This document shows positions 8,031 through 16,290 of a DNA stretch of 64,000 nucleotides, piece by piece; positions within the stretch are counted from its first letter, which is position 1, and each line of letters opens with the position of its first letter. The stretch is taken from positions 1 through 64,000 of the IMG/VR virus record IMGVR_UViG_3300050138_000571; one strand, 5' to 3'. The notes under the pieces are model-generated. The model did not search any database. It had not been told where the DNA came from and saw only the letters and a program-made list of their open reading frames with translations. The translations under genes were made by a program, and so were the position numbers. The stretch is from a virus.

Positions 8031-10046
8031 TTAGTTCCTCGGCGCTTGCTTCTTGGCCGCCGCTACGATGTCTTTCGTCGCCTCTTTCAGATCTGCTTCG
8101 AGCCCCTGCGTGAATCGCTCCATGATCTTCAGGTGTTGGTGAAGCAGGCGCCGCTGGGACTGCGGGAGTTGCTCCTCTTTCTTGGTCAGCAGACCGATGG
8201 CCTGATCGATCGAGCGCGTCAGCTCTTCGCCGCCGTCGCCCGCAGCCTGCTCGGGAGGAGCATCGCCTTCGCCACCGGCGGCCGGTGAGGCTCCGTCCGG
8301 AGGCGGTGCTGCTGCGGCCTGTTGCGCGGCCTGCATCAACTGCATCTGCTGGAAGTAGAAGGGATCGCGGAGGTAGTCATACCGGGGGTCCTTCGATGCC
8401 CCCTCGATGCCCAAGAATTCCTCCATAATGACGCCAACGGGGACCAGCTTGTCGAGGGCCGCCTGCCACTGCGGGTTAAGGAGAAAGTCGCCGCAGAACT
8501 TCTTGGGGAGCGTCGGCTTCTCCACCTTCTGCATGATCTGGTTGACCGTGAGGTGGAGGGCGGCGTCTTGCTGAAGACGGACCGATTCTTTTTCCTCGGT
8601 GTCCGCGTCGAGGCCCGTGAGTTCCACTCGGCACATCTTGGCCAGCTCGGGATCGATCAGAGGAAAGAGGACGTTGTTGGTGAAGTCCTCGAATTTCGTG
8701 AGCAGAGGCCGAATCCCGACGTCCCGGGCCGCCGTCATCTGGAACTGGTTGTTCGACTCCGAGAGCGCCTGGCTGTTCGGGCCCTTCGACAGGTAGGCCC
8801 AGCCCGGCAGCTCGTCGGGACTCATCATGAACGCGCTCAGGATCGAGCGGGCGTTCATGTCCGTCAGGTACGTGAACTCGGCGTCTCGGGAGGCGCCGTC
8901 CATCGTGATGAATTCGACCTCGTCGTTCGGCGAAATCGAGAACGTCGGCAGTCGCCAAGAGTTGTTCACCCCGTTGATGGACGCCTGGAAGTTCTGCTGA
9001 ATCGTCTTCAGCATGTTCTCGTCGACATCGTCCGACTTGAACACCAGCATCCCGCGGGCGGCGCGGCCGGTCTGGAAATAGAGCTGGTTGTGCTGGGTGA
9101 TGTTCAGGTGCGTGAGCACCGCTTTGATGCAGGTGTCGAGCGGGGGGACCGGGTATCCGTCGTTCTCCCAGTCGTTGACCGGGTCGAAGTTGAAGACGGC
9201 CAGCTCTTTGTCGCTGAAAACCTGCCATTGGACGCCATCGATCACCTGCACCCAGTCAAAGTGCGAGGGGATCTCCCCTTCGGCCTTCAACTTCAGGTTT
9301 TTCAGTTGCTCTAGGGCGTTCAACGAACGGGCGCGGACACCGTCTTGCCCGGCTTCGTCGGGGTTGGCGATGAATATCGTGCCGACGTCGACCGGGCGGA
9401 AGGAATGGAACTCGTCTTTCCCGCCGAACTTGGGCTTAGTAATGATTTCCGTGGCAATGCGCCCCAGGACTACCGCATTGCGCGCGCTCAACTGCAGGTA
9501 GGTGGCGAAGGACATCTGGTCCTTTTGAGCCACCTCAGTGGTATCACCACAAGTGCTCAGTCTCGCGACCGCAGCCTTGATCTTTTTCTGCAGTTCCTTC
9601 TTCTGGTCATCGCTGAGGTTGTCGAGGACGCCAGCGTTGGCGTTGATCTTGAACCCGGTCTTGAAACGAGTCGGGCGAGGACGTCCGAAGGACCCGATCT
9701 GCATCTCGCGGGCGCGGACGATGGCGGCCACTAGGTCGTCCTGGATCGCGATCCGCTTCAGGAACGAGTCTGGAACGCCCCTGGTCTTGGGCTTGTAGAT
9801 CGAGATGTACTTGCCCTGCATGGGCGAGACTTCGAACGCCAGGCGCTCGATGGTCCGGCCGCCGCCACTGAGCACGCCAATGAGCGCCTTCTCCAGATTC
9901 TCGCCCTTGCTCAGCTCCGCACTCTTGGTGTCGATGCTGAACCTGACCGGCCTGCTATTCTTGACCGAAGGCGGGGCCGTCGACAGGAGCGGGAATCGCT
10001 TCGTAAGCGACGACTCGGACTTCTTGAAGAGATCGGTGGCGCTCAT
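8031..10046 (-). CDS. portal protein
   Basis: 671 aa, about the usual size for large-phage portals. It shows the expected pattern: a helical start, a central RPVDVGTIFIANPDE / FNFDPVNDW segment, ITQHNQLYFQTGRAARG, then a long stem region with ISPNDEVEFITMDG and a Gln/Ala/Pro-rich, helical C-terminus. It lies between a virion gene and the MuF gene, downstream of TerL. The start ATG abuts the upstream stop (TAAATG). Confidence 0.85.
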   Translation of the reverse strand: MSATDLFKKSESSLTKRFPLLSTAPPSVKNSRPVRFSIDTKSAELSKGENLEKALIGVLSGGGRTIERLAFEVSPMQGKYISIYKPKTRGVPDSFLKRIAIQDDLVAAIVRAREMQIGSFGRPRPTRFKTGFKINANAGVLDNLSDDQKKELQKKIKAAVARLSTCGDTTEVAQKDQMSFATYLQLSARNAVVLGRIATEIITKPKFGGKDEFHSFRPVDVGTIFIANPDEAGQDGVRARSLNALEQLKNLKLKAEGEIPSHFDWVQVIDGVQWQVFSDKELAVFNFDPVNDWENDGYPVPPLDTCIKAVLTHLNITQHNQLYFQTGRAARGMLVFKSDDVDENMLKTIQQNFQASINGVNNSWRLPTFSISPNDEVEFITMDGASRDAEFTYLTDMNARSILSAFMMSPDELPGWAYLSKGPNSQALSESNNQFQMTAARDVGIRPLLTKFEDFTNNVLFPLIDPELAKMCRVELTGLDADTEEKESVRLQQDAALHLTVNQIMQKVEKPTLPKKFCGDFLLNPQWQAALDKLVPVGVIMEEFLGIEGASKDPRYDYLRDPFYFQQMQLMQAAQQAAAAPPPDGASPAAGGEGDAPPEQAAGDGGEELTRSIDQAIGLLTKKEEQLPQSQRRLLHQHLKIMERFTQGLEADLKEATKDIVAAAKKQAPRN

Positions 10047-11030
10047 TTATTCTGCCGAGACGACCGACACGTTGGCCGTGGCGGACGAGCGGTTGATCAA
10101 CGTCAGCTGCCAGACGGGGCCGAACTTCATTATCACGCCCGGGAAGCGGCAGTTTCCGGGCAGGAGCGGCGTGACCACGTTGGATACGTCGGTGCTCCCA
10201 TTGAGCTGGACGATGATTTCCTGGTCGGTCTCGATCAGGAGGAACCGCTTTGCGGACGTATAGACGGCGACTCCGGCCGCGGTGGGCTCGATCCCGGTTT
10301 GGTTCGCCAGCGGCAACAGGGCCTGGAACTCGATCCAGCCAGCGGTCACGGCCAGGATCTCGTACGAGGACAGCGCACTCGCGGCGAAGCCCGCCGAAAG
10401 TCTCAGGGTGTCGCCGATCTGGGTCCCGGACGGCGAAAAAGCGAAAAAGGAGACGTCATCCGTGGGAGTTACGGTCTCGGAGGTGGCCGAGAACGCCCCG
10501 GTGCCGCGGGTGAGCACCAGGATCGTGGAGGAGGCCGTGAGAACGGTCCACCAGCCCTCGTTGAGCGAGCTGAAGGGGCCGGCCGGGTCTCCAGTCGACA
10601 GTCCGGGGATAAATACCTGGTCGCCACCAGCGATTGCCGAGAACGGGGAGCCCGACTGTGCGGTTAACGAGACGCTGAGGTTCGCGTTCACCGTCACCAC
10701 GACGCCGATGGTGTTCAAGGTGACGGCGCGGGCAGTGCGGAAGCCGGGGGCAGTGCCGCCAGTGGACGCTAGACGGTAGCGGTCGGCGGATAGCGAGCTG
10801 GAAGTGAGCGAAAAGACGGTCGTATTGTCGATCGTGAGGCTTCTCGTGCCGTTCAGGATCGTCTGGGTGGCGCCCGGGGGCAGCTCGACGGGCACGGTGC
10901 CGGCGTTCTCGAACGGCAGGTTCACCAGCGAGGACCCCCAATTGATTGGGGTTTTCTGAGGATTGCTGGTTCTCGCCGAGTCACAGTAGGCGACGACCTT
11001 CATCGCGAGGGAGAGGTTAGAGCGAGACAT
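10047..11030 (-). CDS. virion structural protein, 327 aa
   Basis: Thr/Ser/Gly/Val-rich beta-strand text without catalytic motifs, typical of a head-decoration, neck or fibre-like protein. The start at 11030 (MSRSNLSLAM) is chosen because the CAATCAT motif ends 9 nt upstream; a longer frame to 11141 would run through the motif. It lies between TerL and portal. The upstream HNH gene overlaps its first 14 nt. Exact role unknown. Confidence 0.75.
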   Translation of the reverse strand: MSRSNLSLAMKVVAYCDSARTSNPQKTPINWGSSLVNLPFENAGTVPVELPPGATQTILNGTRSLTIDNTTVFSLTSSSLSADRYRLASTGGTAPGFRTARAVTLNTIGVVVTVNANLSVSLTAQSGSPFSAIAGGDQVFIPGLSTGDPAGPFSSLNEGWWTVLTASSTILVLTRGTGAFSATSETVTPTDDVSFFAFSPSGTQIGDTLRLSAGFAASALSSYEILAVTAGWIEFQALLPLANQTGIEPTAAGVAVYTSAKRFLLIETDQEIIVQLNGSTDVSNVVTPLLPGNCRFPGVIMKFGPVWQLTLINRSSATANVSVVSAE

Positions 11031-11748
11031 CGTTACCGTATGATTGCGGGTCGGGGGCCACGAGTGGGTCCCACCTTCCGCCCTTCGAGATATTGTCCTC
11101 GCCCCACAAGGGTTGAAGGTTCTTGAAGTTGCACGCCTCAAGGAGCTGCTCTCGGTCGGTCAGGTCAAAGGAGACCAGAGGGCGCTTGTGGTCGACGTGC
11201 CAACCGTGGCGGCCGTAGTTGCTCCAGCTCATGACCTCTCCGGTCTCGGGACGCGGGTAGAACTTGGCTTCGAGCCAGACCCTCAGCTCGGGGATTGTGC
11301 AACCGAGATCTCGGACGGCGGAGCCCGATTTGAAGTTGCCGCGGACAGCCACGCTCAAACGCGAGCGAAGAGCTTGGCGAAGCCTGAAGTCTAGATCCTC
11401 CTTCCTGCGTCGCATGTTGTAACTCTTCTTCCAGGAGTTCGCGTGGGCGCGATTATTCTGTCTCCAAATCTTGGAGGAAGCCTTCTGCGGCTCCGGATTT
11501 GACGCGTATCGTTCACTTCGTGCCTTGACAAGGGCGTCGGAGTTGGTGGACTGATAACGCCTAACGGTTGCCTTTACACGCTCCGGATGCCTTCCCGCCG
11601 ACTCTTTGGAATGCGTCTTTGCGCACCGTTTGCACCGAGGGTCTATTCCGTCAAGCCTGCTTGAATCTCGGTAGAAATCCGAAGCCAACTTCGGATCGCC
11701 ACACTTGCAGCACGTTCGTGGAATGGACGCTACGCCTACAGGCTCCAC
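11017..11748 (-). CDS. HNH homing endonuclease with N-terminal zinc finger
   Basis: 243 aa. The N-terminal RTCCKCGDP...DPRCKRCAK module is followed by a basic helical region and a C-terminal HNH block (WHVDHKRPLVSFDL...NFKNLQPLWGEDNISKGG). Start GTG lies inside the end of terL, and the 3' end overlaps the next virion gene and its promoter motif, so insertion is compact on both sides. Typical free-standing phage homing gene next to terL. Confidence 0.8.
   Translation of the reverse strand: MEPVGVASIPRTCCKCGDPKLASDFYRDSSRLDGIDPRCKRCAKTHSKESAGRHPERVKATVRRYQSTNSDALVKARSERYASNPEPQKASSKIWRQNNRAHANSWKKSYNMRRRKEDLDFRLRQALRSRLSVAVRGNFKSGSAVRDLGCTIPELRVWLEAKFYPRPETGEVMSWSNYGRHGWHVDHKRPLVSFDLTDREQLLEACNFKNLQPLWGEDNISKGGRWDPLVAPDPQSYGNDVSL
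11040..11046 (-). promoter_or_regulatory. CAATCAT motif, candidate late promoter element
   Basis: Lies within the 3' end of the HNH gene, 9 nt before the ATG of the virion gene at 11030. It would let virion genes be transcribed separately from terL. Confidence 0.65.
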
Positions 11749-13661
11749 TTAAAATTGCCCTTCTTCCCAGACTGGCCGTCCGGGCCTCCGTCTACGATAT
11801 TATTTTGTTCTTTCCATTTCTTGAACCAGTCCGCCGTATGCTTTTGGAAGTTCTCCAACGGGGTCAGCGGCACCGTTTTGACGTCGTTGGCCGGGGCCGA
11901 GACGCTGCGCTTGCTGGGCGGGAACTCGTTCATGACAAGGTAGCGGATGGCGTCGCACTCATCGTCGTCTTCCTCGTCCGGGGCATTGGTCGGATCCCCC
12001 TTCGAATCGATGGCCCAGTGGTACTGGGACATATTCTTGAAGAGCAGCTCGACTTCGGGGTCTCCGGCCAGAAAGTAGAGCAACGGCTCTCCGATGGTCG
12101 GGCGAAGGCGCATGCAAACGATGTCGATGCCGCCGTTGACGGTGCCGGCCCCCTTGTCCCATTCCCTCATCCGGTACCCAGACTTCTTGAACATCGCGAT
12201 GAGGTCGGGGCGAGCAGTGTCCGGCCAGACCGACGGGTTGAACGATTTTATGTCCGCGTTGCAGCGGTGGATCATTGTGTCAGGGAGGAGATCGGGTGCG
12301 CTGATGCAACCGATGACGAAGGCTCGGGCGCCGTCGATTGCCGCCAATGGCACTGCAAAATTGTGCCTGAATCCGAAGTCCATGCCGGCACTGAAGCGGA
12401 GGCCGCGGGCCTTCATCAGCGCGATCATCTCTGCTTTGGTCAGGGTCGGCCGGTACTCCTCACCCGTGATCTTCTGCATGATCTGGGCGGGGGTAAGCAT
12501 GTGGATGCTGCGCTCCAGGTGCGGGTAGATGAGGCCTTCAGTCGAGGGCTTACGGCAGAGGAGCTGGGCGTTGGCGGTCGGGATCGAAACCGTCTTGAAC
12601 TGAGTCTGAGTGAACGGGATGGAGCGAAGCAGGTCTGACGTGGATTTTTGCTCGGTGGCGAGCAGGCCGCGGCAGGCAGCGAACATCTTGCAGTTGGTCA
12701 AGCAGCCCGTGTAGCCCTCTTTCGCGACGAACTTCTTCTGGGCCTCCGGCGTCAGCTTGTCGTACTTCTCCTGTGAGAGCGCCACCAGGTTCGGCTCGTC
12801 CAAGTAGATCGGCAGCTTCGGCAGGTCGGGGCGATGCCGTTCTTTCGGGCACGCCTCTGTCACATCGATCAGGTTCCAATGGCGGATGTAGAGGCGGCGC
12901 TCGCCTTCTTTGTCGAACTCGTTGTCGATCTCCTTTTGGACGAGCCCGAACGAGAACTTCCGACTGGACGTAAGCATCGAAAGTGGATTGACACCGGGTC
13001 GGTCGGCTGCCGGGATCATGAGAGATTCCTGGTACGCCGCGATATCGGTGATGACGTCCAACTCGTCAGTGCAAAGGTACGAAGCATGAAGGCCGTTGGC
13101 GCCCTTCATGTTGCAAATGACGACCTTGATGAAGTTGCGGACCTCGTTGTACGAGAGCTTCTCGGCCTCGGAGAGGGCGCTGTATTCGGCCAGAGAAAGA
13201 GTCGTGCCGTCATTTCGGTCGATGTAGCGAAGGATAACGACGAGCCCCTTCGCGTCCCCCTCCACGAAGTCCTTGAAGGGAGGTTTTCCAAAGAAGCCTC
13301 TGGTGTAGCCGAGACTGATGAGGCTTTGGTTCTCGACCGCAGCCATGTGAGCGACGTTGCGGTTGAGGTGGAACACCATCAACAGCTCCAGGATGGCGGC
13401 CGAGAGCGTCTTGAAGCATCCACGGGCCGCGTAGAACAGAGCCCGGCTAAACTCGGGGTCGTTGTCCCGTGCCTTACTGTAGATCTCCCAGATCATGTCC
13501 ATCGGACTGCTGTTCGAGTCCGGGTCCACGATGCAGTCGGGGATGTTCAGGCCCAGGAACAGGAGGATCCAGCGATGGAGTGCCTCCTTGGTGTCGCATG
13601 GGACCGCAAAGATCTTCCTCTTGATGGCCTCCCTTTGTTCGTCTACCGTCGGGTCGCTCAT
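11736..13661 (-). CDS. terL: terminase large subunit
   Basis: 641 aa. The ATPase half has a Walker A-like AARGCFKT (about 78-85) and Walker B-like LCTDELDV with Asp199-Glu200. The nuclease half starts at SAGMDFGFRHN, which carries the first metal-binding Asp, followed by an acidic patch (EEDDDECDAIR). It packages DNA into the procapsid. ATG overlaps the stop of the TerS-like gene (ATGA). The operon starts at the GTTCGCTATAG motif near 16250. Confidence 0.9.
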   Translation of the reverse strand: MSDPTVDEQREAIKRKIFAVPCDTKEALHRWILLFLGLNIPDCIVDPDSNSSPMDMIWEIYSKARDNDPEFSRALFYAARGCFKTLSAAILELLMVFHLNRNVAHMAAVENQSLISLGYTRGFFGKPPFKDFVEGDAKGLVVILRYIDRNDGTTLSLAEYSALSEAEKLSYNEVRNFIKVVICNMKGANGLHASYLCTDELDVITDIAAYQESLMIPAADRPGVNPLSMLTSSRKFSFGLVQKEIDNEFDKEGERRLYIRHWNLIDVTEACPKERHRPDLPKLPIYLDEPNLVALSQEKYDKLTPEAQKKFVAKEGYTGCLTNCKMFAACRGLLATEQKSTSDLLRSIPFTQTQFKTVSIPTANAQLLCRKPSTEGLIYPHLERSIHMLTPAQIMQKITGEEYRPTLTKAEMIALMKARGLRFSAGMDFGFRHNFAVPLAAIDGARAFVIGCISAPDLLPDTMIHRCNADIKSFNPSVWPDTARPDLIAMFKKSGYRMREWDKGAGTVNGGIDIVCMRLRPTIGEPLLYFLAGDPEVELLFKNMSQYHWAIDSKGDPTNAPDEEDDDECDAIRYLVMNEFPPSKRSVSAPANDVKTVPLTPLENFQKHTADWFKKWKEQNNIVDGGPDGQSGKKGNFKWSL

Positions 13662-14305
13662 TTAGGCCCGCTCGACGGGGTCGGGGCCTCAGTCACGTCG
13701 ATGATCTTCTCGCCCAGGAGCTGCCGAGCGATGGCGTCTGCGTCGGCCGAAGACATTGAGGTCACCGCCCCTGTCTGCGCCTGGACCACGTTCACTTTGC
13801 CACTGAACTCGATCCGCTTCTTGTCCTGCCCCGTCGTCTTCATGAGAAGCTCAACAAGCTCCTTCAACTCCTTGGCATTCTTCACCAAGATCACGCCCTT
13901 CAGGTCTTCCTCGTTGCGGGTGAGCATGTATTTGTCGATCGCCTCTGACATTCGCATCTGATTCACAGTCAGGAGCTTGGAAATGAAGTCGACCGTCTCC
14001 AGGGTCGTCTGGATGGCCCGATCCGGCACCGTCAGCTGCAGCATCTCTTGGTATTTCAAGACGCGAGCGTCCCAGCCATACTTGATCCGGCACGCAACGA
14101 TCTGACCGAGGCTGTAGCCCTTGTTGATCTTCCGGATGTCCTCGCAAGTCTTCCCGGCAAGGAACATCTCGTACATCCTCTCTGCAGTGTCTTCGGCGAT
14201 CTCCGCCGACTTCACTTTCAGGACGTACCGGTACGCCTCCATCTCTCGCTGGTCGAGCCCTTTCAGGGCGAGTGTCAGGGCAGTTTCGGCAGTGCTAGGC
14301 GACAT
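13658..14305 (-). CDS. TerS-like DNA-packaging protein (putative)
   Basis: 215 aa, mostly helical. Residues about 50-80 (KTCEDIRKINKGYSLGQIVACRIKYGWD) read like a helix-turn-helix. A long helical central region and a flexible C-terminus follow, in keeping with small terminases. It is directly upstream of terL with ATGA coupling, which is the main support. Small terminases are very divergent, so the family call is tentative. Confidence 0.55.
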   Translation of the reverse strand: MSPSTAETALTLALKGLDQREMEAYRYVLKVKSAEIAEDTAERMYEMFLAGKTCEDIRKINKGYSLGQIVACRIKYGWDARVLKYQEMLQLTVPDRAIQTTLETVDFISKLLTVNQMRMSEAIDKYMLTRNEEDLKGVILVKNAKELKELVELLMKTTGQDKKRIEFSGKVNVVQAQTGAVTSMSSADADAIARQLLGEKIIDVTEAPTPSSGPK

Positions 14306-14768
14306 TTTCCGCCTCCGCTTTCAGCCGGTCGATGATGGCCTGAACATTCGCACCCTTGCGTTTCTGGCCGGAGCGCGAGAACATCTTTTCGCCGTTGATG
14401 ATGATGGCGAAGTCGAAGTGCTTGCCCAAGATGTCCCCTATCGAGCGGTGCAGGGCGCGGTAGATCTTGTCGGAGTTCCTGGGGGCCTTGGCGTTGGTGA
14501 GGCCGCGGAACTCGATCCGGTTCTCGTCCTTGAACGTATCGGTGGTGCCGGCCCGACTACCGTCGTCGCTGCGGGTCGTCTCTATGGACGGCAAAGCGAC
14601 AGCGATCTCGACATCGTGGCAGTGGGGAAGGGCGAGCCGGCTCCAGTACTTCAGGTGCATGACCTGGAAGTCATTGATTCCGCCAAAGCTCTCCGTGAAC
14701 ATCCGCGCCTTCACCACCTGGTCGGCGACGGAGCTGACGGTCGGTTTCGGTTTTGCTTTAAATGCCAA
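14295..14768 (-). CDS. hypothetical protein, 157 aa
   Basis: Mixed alpha/beta protein with a basic N-terminus (MAFKAKPKPT) and basic C-terminal helix. It overlaps the SbcD-like gene at its 5' end and the TerS-like gene at its 3' end, so it is translated as part of the terL operon. No family recognised. Confidence 0.7.
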   Translation of the reverse strand: MAFKAKPKPTVSSVADQVVKARMFTESFGGINDFQVMHLKYWSRLALPHCHDVEIAVALPSIETTRSDDGSRAGTTDTFKDENRIEFRGLTNAKAPRNSDKIYRALHRSIGDILGKHFDFAIIINGEKMFSRSGQKRKGANVQAIIDRLKAEAENVA

Positions 14769-15726
14769 GACGCTCTCGGATCATGGTTGCGAGCGTTTCC
14801 TTGGAGGTACCGTGACGGGGGTTGTATTTTCCCAAGAAGCTGCGGAGGGCGGCGGGAATTCCCTCGGACTCGCGGACTACGACCTTTTTTGTATCCGTCT
14901 TGAAGGTCCGGATCTTTGCTCCCGGGATCTGGAGGGCCTCCTTCTGGGCCTGAACGAAGTCGGCAGGGCCACGGATGTCGATCCGCCAGTCGACGCTCGG
15001 GTCCGGGACGAGGTTGAAGGGGTTCTCGGGCGTGACCTCGGCGTAGCGGATCTGCCGGCAGACCTTGCCGGTGTCGAATGGGACCTTCTCAACGACGTTC
15101 CCGTCGTCGTCGAACGTGTACAACCAGATGGCACGCTGTTCGTTGGCGTCGCTCAGGCTGCGCCAGCGGGGGGCGCCGATGTACGTGACCTTGCCGAAGG
15201 CCGAGGGCTTGTGGATGTGCCCCGAAAGCACCTCCTCTTGGGGTAGGTCGGCTGGCTCGACGCCGTCGGGGGCATACATGCCGTTCTCGAACTGGGCCCC
15301 CATGAATGTTTCGTGGCAAACGACCATTCGGGTCGGGTCTGCCCTGCAGGCGGCTACGAAGGCGGCCTTGTCAGGGTAGTAGGGCAGGAAGAGGACGTTG
15401 CCGGTGACGGCCGGGCGGTCGATCACTGTGATCTGCTCCTCGTGCGCGGCCATGGCGTGGATGCTGTTCCCTTCCCCACTGATATCGTGGTTCCCGACCA
15501 GGGCGGAAACGGGCACGCCGGACGCTCTGAAGGCCTTAAACGAGGCCCGCCAGAAGTTCATGACCTCGGAGCGGATGATCTGGTGCGAGTGATACTGATC
15601 CCCGAGGAAAAACGCCTCGGCATTCTGCTCTTTGGCCGTCAGCAGGATGTAGTCGATCAGAGCCTGGCAGTCGGCAAGCTCTGCCGGCACGGCGTGAACG
15701 TCCCCAATGAATAGAAGTCGACGCAT
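14758..15726 (-). CDS. SbcD/gp47-like metallophosphoesterase
   Basis: 322 aa. Calcineurin-type motifs appear in order: FIGDVHA, GDQYHS, VGNHDISG, HETF and SGHIHKP. This is the nuclease partner of the SbcC/gp46 ATPase, probably the protein at 20065. The start at 15726 (MRRLLFIGDVHA) puts the first motif at the N-terminus, as in the family. A longer upstream frame is a shadow of the preceding gene. The pair resects DNA ends for recombination-dependent replication in T4-like systems. Confidence 0.85.
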   Translation of the reverse strand: MRRLLFIGDVHAVPAELADCQALIDYILLTAKEQNAEAFFLGDQYHSHQIIRSEVMNFWRASFKAFRASGVPVSALVGNHDISGEGNSIHAMAAHEEQITVIDRPAVTGNVLFLPYYPDKAAFVAACRADPTRMVVCHETFMGAQFENGMYAPDGVEPADLPQEEVLSGHIHKPSAFGKVTYIGAPRWRSLSDANEQRAIWLYTFDDDGNVVEKVPFDTGKVCRQIRYAEVTPENPFNLVPDPSVDWRIDIRGPADFVQAQKEALQIPGAKIRTFKTDTKKVVVRESEGIPAALRSFLGKYNPRHGTSKETLATMIRERLGI

Positions 15727-15731
15727 GGGGC

Positions 15732-16079
15732 CTAGTGGTCGAACTTGCGGTGGATGTCGTCCGAAGTGCCGCCGAGCACCGCTTCCGTCGCCACCAGGAG
15801 CCGCTTCACGGCGACGATCTGCTCGGGAGGACACACACACACCTGCTTGCCGTCAACCTCGACCGCGGACTGCCCCCAGGTCTTCTGGCCCTCGCCGTTG
15901 ACGAACACGGTGTCTCCGGGATAGATGTCTTTGCCGTTCCCGAAGATCACCGTCAATCCGACGAAGACGGTTTTGTGCTTGGCAGTGGCGAAACCCTTGC
16001 TTTCGATGGCCTCCACTCCTCTTCGCTCGAATGGCGTGCAAAGGACTTTGCCGTTGTAGCCGATCGTTGTGGACGTCAT
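15732..16079 (-). CDS. GroES/gp31-like co-chaperonin (putative)
   Basis: 115 aa. The order of segments resembles GroES: KVLCTPFE near the N-terminus, a variable mobile-loop-sized region (AIESKGFATAKHKTV), then GDTVFVNGEGQ, AVEVDGKQVCV and PPEQIVAVK, matching the GDIVIF.../VLIMSESDILAIVE pattern. A GroEL-like gene lies at 22662 in the same genome. Sequence similarity is weak; a fold prediction would settle it. An unrelated beta-barrel protein is the alternative. Confidence 0.45.
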   Translation of the reverse strand: MTSTTIGYNGKVLCTPFERRGVEAIESKGFATAKHKTVFVGLTVIFGNGKDIYPGDTVFVNGEGQKTWGQSAVEVDGKQVCVCPPEQIVAVKRLLVATEAVLGGTSDDIHRKFDH

Positions 16080-16085
16080 ATCCGG

Positions 16086-16241
16086 CTACTTTCCTGACCG
16101 AAGAGCGCGTCGCCGGGCAATCTGCGCTTGGACATCGCTCCAGTCGAGCAGCTCGGCAGTGCCGGCGTCGACCTCGTCGCTGCGGCGCCCGATTTCGGAC
16201 AACCATGCAGTCTCGATTTCCTGACTGTCGAATTTGTTCAT
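16086..16241 (-). CDS. antitoxin-like peptide (Unstab_antitox/TIGR02574-like), 51 aa
   Basis: Found by translating from the ATG 7 nt downstream of a promoter motif (MNKFDSQEIETAWL). The text AWLSEIGRRSDEVDAG, then LLDWSDVQAQIARRR, follows the C-terminal pattern of the putative addiction-module component family (WxxEIxRRxxEVxxG...PWxEVxxxLRRR). The usual N-terminal helix is missing and no toxin gene is adjacent. First gene of the SbcD-TerS-TerL operon. Confidence 0.55.
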   Translation of the reverse strand: MNKFDSQEIETAWLSEIGRRSDEVDAGTAELLDWSDVQAQIARRRALRSGK

Positions 16242-16248
16242 GATCTCT

Positions 16249-16259
16249 CTATAGCGAAC
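16249..16259 (-). promoter_or_regulatory. GTTCGCTATAG motif, candidate early/middle promoter
   Basis: Exact copy, followed by AGAGATC and the ATG at 16241. It heads the operon that runs through the SbcD-like, TerS-like and terL genes. Confidence 0.75.
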
Positions 16260-16290
16260 GGGGACAATCGCTTCCGATCACTTAATTGGG

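Noticed and set aside
7134-8288. Long open frame antisense to the MuF and portal genes
   Set aside because: It runs opposite to well-supported genes, has Arg/Leu/Gly-rich shadow composition, and no motif or start signal.
11568-12638. Long plus-strand frame antisense to terL
   Set aside because: Shadow of a GC-rich gene; the opposite strand carries the terminase motifs.
12834-13961. 375-codon plus-strand frame across terL and the TerS-like gene
   Set aside because: Antisense shadow spanning two real genes with no domain.
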